Of a DNA stretch of 54,638 nt, positions 51,400-54,638 are shown piece after piece. Origin of the DNA: an uncultured Methylococcaceae bacterium (GTDB taxonomy: Bacteria; Pseudomonadota; Gammaproteobacteria; Methylococcales; Methylococcaceae); contig CAIZPP010000045.1 in the NCBI GenBank assembly GCA_903934875.1, positions 1 to 54,638 on the forward strand, given 5' to 3'. Below the pieces are notes generated by a model that had not been told where the DNA came from, did no database searches, and saw only the letters and a program-made list of their open reading frames with translations. The first letter of the stretch is position 1. Every line of letters begins with the position of its first letter. A program made the position numbers and the translations under genes.

Positions 51400-54285
51400 T
51401 TAGTCCTGGGCAAGACGGAAACCCTGGTCGTAGTTCCGGTGGACGGGGTCGCTCCCGAAGCGGTTGGCGGAACGGGCGTCCCAGACGTCGTTGATCCACG
51501 AGCCGCCCCGGACCACCAGCAGGCCATTAGCACATTTCATGCCACCTTCATAAGCGCTGCCGTCATTCGGCGCACCCTGATAGTCCTCATGGTAGCAATC
51601 CTGCACCCATTCCCAAACATTGCCCAAGGTGTTATGCAAGCCCCAGGCATTGGGTTTGAATTGGTCCACCGGGGCCGTGAACGGGTAATCATCCGAGCAT
51701 TTAAACGATTCCCATGTGATGCCGGCATACGTGGCTTTGACTTTAGACTCGTTGTGCTGGTCGAACACATTGGCATAGGTGCAAGCCGCGTCGGGTTCGC
51801 CTGGCGGGTTTTCCGCCCAAAACCGGGGCGTGGTCGTGCCGGCACGGGTGGCATATTCCCATTCCGCCTCGGACGGCAGCCGATAGCGCTTGCCGGTGCG
51901 CTCCGACAGCCATGCGGTGTAGGCCACCGCATCATCCCAACTGATATTGATAACCGGTCGATTGCCGCGCCCCCAGCCTTGATCATTCGGTCGTTCCCGT
52001 CCGGTGGCGGCGGCAAACAAATCATACTCGTCAAAGCTCACTTCATAGCGGCCCATCGCGTAGGCTTGGGTAAATCGGACCGTGTGCACGGGCTGCTCAT
52101 TTTTCTCCCCATTCAGATCGCCCATTTGGAAAGCACCCGCCGGAATAGTGACCATGTCCGGTTCAGTCAAAGGCCAGAGGTGGTATTGAACCAATAGGGC
52201 TTTGCTGGCCAAGGCGGGCGGATAAAAGGAGCGGCTGACATGTAAAAAAAGCCCCAAGCCTAGAAGCAAGCACACGCCAGCAACGGCCCAGCCGATGTGC
52301 ATCCACCGGTTCTTGTTGTTGCAAGCGGCCAAATACGCCTGCGCGCATGCCGAGCGCGGTTCGGCGGCTTGCCAATAGCCTTTCAGCAGGTTGCCGGTGC
52401 GCAAGCCGGCACCCGGCCGGCCGGCCTTGCTCCATTCGCTGGCGACCAGTTCCAAATCCCGGCGTAAACGCAGCGCCTTGGCATCCTCTAAAATCCACAA
52501 CCGCAAGCGGTCCCAGCCGCTCAATACCGTCTCATGCGAGACTTCCAGCGTGGCTAGGTCATCTTCCCCTGTTCCAGAGATCAACAGCCGCGCATTAATC
52601 AAGGCATCGGCCAGCTTGCCTGCATCACCGACCAGGTCTTTTTGTAAGGCACGGCGGCGCGTGGCGACCTCCTGTTCATTGACCTCGACCAAATGCGCGA
52701 ACAGCTTGGGCAAGGCTGCGGCTAGGTCCAGGCTTTTTTCCAAACCGGCCAAGGCTTCGTCGGCGCGTTGTTGGATGGCCCCGGTCACGCCGCCTAGGTG
52801 TTCATAAGCGGCTATGCTCAACACATTTGACTGTTCCCGCTCGTATAATTGGTTCAGCGTGTAGGCGATCAACGCCATCGCGCCCGGCCCCCGGCCGGCT
52901 TCATCCAGCAGCTTGGCGGCCAAACCGTCTTGCAGTTCCACCCCGGCCACCTCGGCAGGCCGGGTGATCATTAGATGAATGGCCTCGGCCCCCGGCAAAT
53001 CCAATGGGAAGGTGCCGCGATCTTGGCGCAGCAAATTCGCCAGGACGGGTTCGGCAATCGCGGTGGCATAAAAATCGGCACGCAAGGTCGCCACAGCCCG
53101 CACTCGTGGCAGCGACACCAGATGCTCCAACAACTGGATGAAATCCCGTGTTTCGGCAGGCTTACATTGGGTGAACAATTCTTCAAACTGGTCGATGACT
53201 AGCAACAACTCTTGGGCCTGCGGATGGTTGGCCAGCAGCGTGTTCAGGTGGCGTTGCGCAAGCATCCCGTCCGTTTGCAGTACGCGGGCCAATTCGGCTT
53301 CGTGGCCGGAAATTTTCAATTGGTTCTTCAGCACAAAAGCCAAGGCCAGAAAGGGATTGTCCCCCCGTTCGCCGGGTTTGAAGACTAGGTCTAGCCACGG
53401 CGCATAGCCGATGATGCCAGAGCGCAAGCGCGGCAACAGCCCGGCCATGACCAGCGATGACTTGCCGGAACCGGACACGCCGACGACGGCGACAAAACGA
53501 ACGGAAGAGTCGGCAAATTGTTTCAGCAATTGGTCGGCCTCGCGGCCACGGCCAAAATAAATCGGGGCTTGTTCCGGGGTGTACGCATCCAAGCCGGGGT
53601 AGGGCGAATCGGTCCACAGCGGTTTTAGGTTGGATGCCTGGGTAAGGGCTGAAAGGTCGGGCGGGGGCAAGGTCTCCAGCAACTTGTCCAAGCGGTCGCG
53701 CAGAAAGCGCTCAAATTGTTGACTGAAGTCATCCGGCGTTTCGTAGCGATTCAGCCCCCCATTCAGCGAGCTGTCCGGGTTGGTGAAGCCAGCCAAGAAC
53801 GTCTTCAGCTTGTCCCACTGTTCCAGAATATTGACAATATCCGGGTCATTAATGGCGTGTTGGGGGATTTCCGTGCGTTGGAACACCCAAATATTGCCGG
53901 GTTTTTGTTTGGCCCTAAACCCTTGGACCGCATTCAGGTACTCCCATTCGGTGCCGGATTGGTAGGGCGTGCCGTCGGCCTTGAATGCAAAATCAGCAGG
54001 AAGCGGCCCACCGATGCGCGACCACAGAATGACTAACACCAGATCGCAATCCTCGGGTTTGGGCAGCCCAAGTGCGATGGCTTGTTGCGGTGTCACCCCG
54101 GCTTCCATCGCCACCGCCGCTCCGGGCCGGTCCCAAGCAACGATTTCACAGACGATGCGCCCGCGAAAGCGCCGTTCGCCATTGATGTGGTCTACGACTT
54201 CGCGGGCCAGCTTGCGTTCCAACGGCACATCACCCGGAGAGGCCAGGAAAATCTGGAATTGCTTCAAAGCGTTTGCATCGGTCAT
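51400..54285 (-). CDS. DUF4062-STAND NTPase-TM-FGE fusion protein
   Basis: 961 residues. Residues 8-150 are a DUF4062/TIR-like domain (FQIFLASPGDVPLERKLARE). Residues 229-640 are a STAND-type NTPase (nSTAND1-like): PYPGLDAYTPEQAPIYFGRG, Walker A GVSGSGKSSLV (269-279), Walker B LLLVIDQFEELF (360-371). A membrane span follows (about 662-684), then a formylglycine-generating-enzyme-like fold (709-961; MVTIPAGAFQMGD, RLPSEAEWEYATRAGT, TLGNVWEWVQD, VVRGGSW). The FGE catalytic cysteines are missing in the GGSW loop, so it is probably a ligand-binding version. The start lacks a Shine-Dalgarno and follows an R1 end by 5 bp. Likely an immune or conflict sensor; inference from the architecture. Confidence 0.88.
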   Translation of the reverse strand: MTDANALKQFQIFLASPGDVPLERKLAREVVDHINGERRFRGRIVCEIVAWDRPGAAVAMEAGVTPQQAIALGLPKPEDCDLVLVILWSRIGGPLPADFAFKADGTPYQSGTEWEYLNAVQGFRAKQKPGNIWVFQRTEIPQHAINDPDIVNILEQWDKLKTFLAGFTNPDSSLNGGLNRYETPDDFSQQFERFLRDRLDKLLETLPPPDLSALTQASNLKPLWTDSPYPGLDAYTPEQAPIYFGRGREADQLLKQFADSSVRFVAVVGVSGSGKSSLVMAGLLPRLRSGIIGYAPWLDLVFKPGERGDNPFLALAFVLKNQLKISGHEAELARVLQTDGMLAQRHLNTLLANHPQAQELLLVIDQFEELFTQCKPAETRDFIQLLEHLVSLPRVRAVATLRADFYATAIAEPVLANLLRQDRGTFPLDLPGAEAIHLMITRPAEVAGVELQDGLAAKLLDEAGRGPGAMALIAYTLNQLYEREQSNVLSIAAYEHLGGVTGAIQQRADEALAGLEKSLDLAAALPKLFAHLVEVNEQEVATRRRALQKDLVGDAGKLADALINARLLISGTGEDDLATLEVSHETVLSGWDRLRLWILEDAKALRLRRDLELVASEWSKAGRPGAGLRTGNLLKGYWQAAEPRSACAQAYLAACNNKNRWMHIGWAVAGVCLLLGLGLFLHVSRSFYPPALASKALLVQYHLWPLTEPDMVTIPAGAFQMGDLNGEKNEQPVHTVRFTQAYAMGRYEVSFDEYDLFAAATGRERPNDQGWGRGNRPVINISWDDAVAYTAWLSERTGKRYRLPSEAEWEYATRAGTTTPRFWAENPPGEPDAACTYANVFDQHNESKVKATYAGITWESFKCSDDYPFTAPVDQFKPNAWGLHNTLGNVWEWVQDCYHEDYQGAPNDGSAYEGGMKCANGLLVVRGGSWINDVWDARSANRFGSDPVHRNYDQGFRLAQD
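51424..51495 (-). other. candidate DGR-type variable region in the FGE C-terminus
   Basis: The last variable-looking stretch, residues 931-954, reads INDVWDARSANRFGSDPVHRN and then YDQ, before the conserved GFRLAQD. Most codons at likely contact positions are NNC (ATC, AAC, GAC, GTC, GAC, TTC, AGC, GAC, GTC, CAC, AAC, TAC, GAC), which could all come from AAC by adenine mutagenesis. The high third-position C of the genome reduces the force of this. No template repeat or reverse transcriptase was found in the window. Confidence 0.45.
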
Positions 54286-54290
54286 AGTAT

Positions 54291-54330
54291 TACAGCGTTT
54301 TCGATCTCACTCGTTACTGGATAAGGCTAA
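54291..54330 (-). repeat. R1 repeat end upstream of the STAND gene
   Basis: TACAGCGTTTTCGATCTC then GTTACTGGATAAGG on the plus strand, matching the R1 end. It forms the leader of the STAND gene, whose ATG is 5 bp away. Confidence 0.6.
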
Positions 54331-54388
54331 TACATCTGCGGAGACTTTCATTAAATCAGATACTTGCGCCATTGCCTATCATTATTTA

Positions 54389-54638
54389 TTAGTAACTTTT
54401 AGGATGGTTCCCACGCTCCGGCGTGGGAACCATTATTGTTCCGCTCTGCGGGCAACTGGCGCAGGAGCGCCAAAGAATCCGTTCCCACGCCGGAGCGTGG
54501 GAACGATCAAAACGGTATAGCGTCAGCTTGATGCGGTGGTCGGTCAACCGGCCCTGCGGGAAGTTGTAGGTGCGGATGCGCTCGGATCGGTCGCCGCTGC
54601 CGACTTGTAGTTTGCGGTCGGCGGCAATTTCCGAACTG
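54389..54638 (-). CDS. prfA: peptide chain release factor 1, C-terminal part with REP-encoded tail (partial)
   Basis: The window end opens with [20 protein letters not shown], then [24 protein letters not shown], the very conserved end part of RF1. In normal RF1 about 32 further residues (LDEVMEG... ) follow; here the frame runs directly into a REP palindrome (54403-54508) and encodes 38 unrelated residues to a TAA at 54389. So the C-terminal helix is replaced. The upstream part of the gene is outside the window, so whether this is the only prfA or a decayed copy cannot be judged. Confidence 0.85.
   Translation of the reverse strand, partial: SSEIAADRKLQVGSGDRSERIRTYNFPQGRLTDHRIKLTLYRFDRSHAPAWERILWRSCASCPQSGTIMVPTPERGNHPKSY
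54403..54508. repeat. REP/BIME-like palindrome, copy 3
   Basis: The outer arms GGTTCCCACGCTCCGGCGTGG and the inverse GTTCCCACGCCGGAGCGTGG match copies 1 and 2. The middle differs (GCTCTGCGGGCAACTGGCGC). Inserted into the 3' end of prfA. Confidence 0.85.

Noticed and set aside
51400-54285. True formylglycine-generating enzyme activity
   Set aside because: The catalytic cysteines near the GGSW loop are absent and the domain is fused to a STAND NTPase.

Overview
The window looks like chromosome of a gammaproteobacterial (type I, Methylococcales-like) methanotroph. The evidence is two tandem methylene-tetrahydromethanopterin dehydrogenase genes (mtdB family, 43217-45055) beside metF, and a phosphoketolase-acetate kinase pair (7720-11355). 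A pyruvate:flavodoxin oxidoreductase cassette (24963-31222) and gammaproteobacterial housekeeping clusters (eno-ftsB-ispD-ispF, purC, proS, djlA, yajQ, rlmI, mazG, gcvH) fit this. Genus cannot be fixed from the sequence alone. No rRNA, tRNA or CRISPR array was recognised.

Layout. 1-1968: the tail of an unknown gene, then a decayed DUF898/M48-peptidase pair. 1965-7605: a tightly overlapping minus-strand operon for an accessory Hsp70 machine (TPR protein, J-like protein with PPE in place of HPD, GrpE, Hsp70, zinc-ribbon protein). 7720-11355: xfp-ackA. 11642-18522: accessory DNA with a META lipoprotein, HicAB, a frameshifted CHAT protease-like gene, two near-identical Rpn-type nuclease genes flanking AT-rich hypothetical genes, and a SYLF lipoprotein. 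18670-22642: NYN-cold-shock protein, yajQ, djlA, purC and a tiny membrane protein. 22723-24898: decayed genes and a ParE/RelE-antitoxin pair. 24963-31222: the PFOR cassette. 31386-34689: ImmA/IrrE pair, mazG, PfkB kinase, gcvH. 34832-37273: a nucleoside-deoxyribosyltransferase-like protein and proS. 37366-38680: a repeat-bounded scrap yard with FGE and IS4 pseudogenes. 38716-45055: small genes, rlmI and the one-carbon operon. 45357-46845: a small accessory operon with a STAS-like DUF4325 protein. 46846-49908: the isoprenoid/division/enolase operon. 50265-51175: mqsA debris and a retropepsin-like protease. 51400-54285: a 961-residue DUF4062-STAND NTPase-TM-FGE fusion. 54389-54638: the 3' end of prfA.

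Three themes stand out. First, the C-terminal FGE-like domain of the STAND protein lacks the catalytic cysteines and carries a run of mostly NNC codons, as expected of the variable region of a diversity-generating retroelement; no reverse transcriptase or template repeat lies in the window, so this remains a hypothesis. Second, the accessory Hsp70 operon encodes its own HPD-less J protein. Third, the intergenic DNA is dominated by several short palindromic repeat families. One is a 122-124 bp ERIC-like family (called R1 here) with four full copies. Repeats lie at, or supply, the stop codons of many genes (proS, prfA, xfp, the retropepsin-like gene, the 38716 gene). Many decayed genes and several single-base homopolymer frameshifts suggest active erosion, or in a few cases sequencing error.
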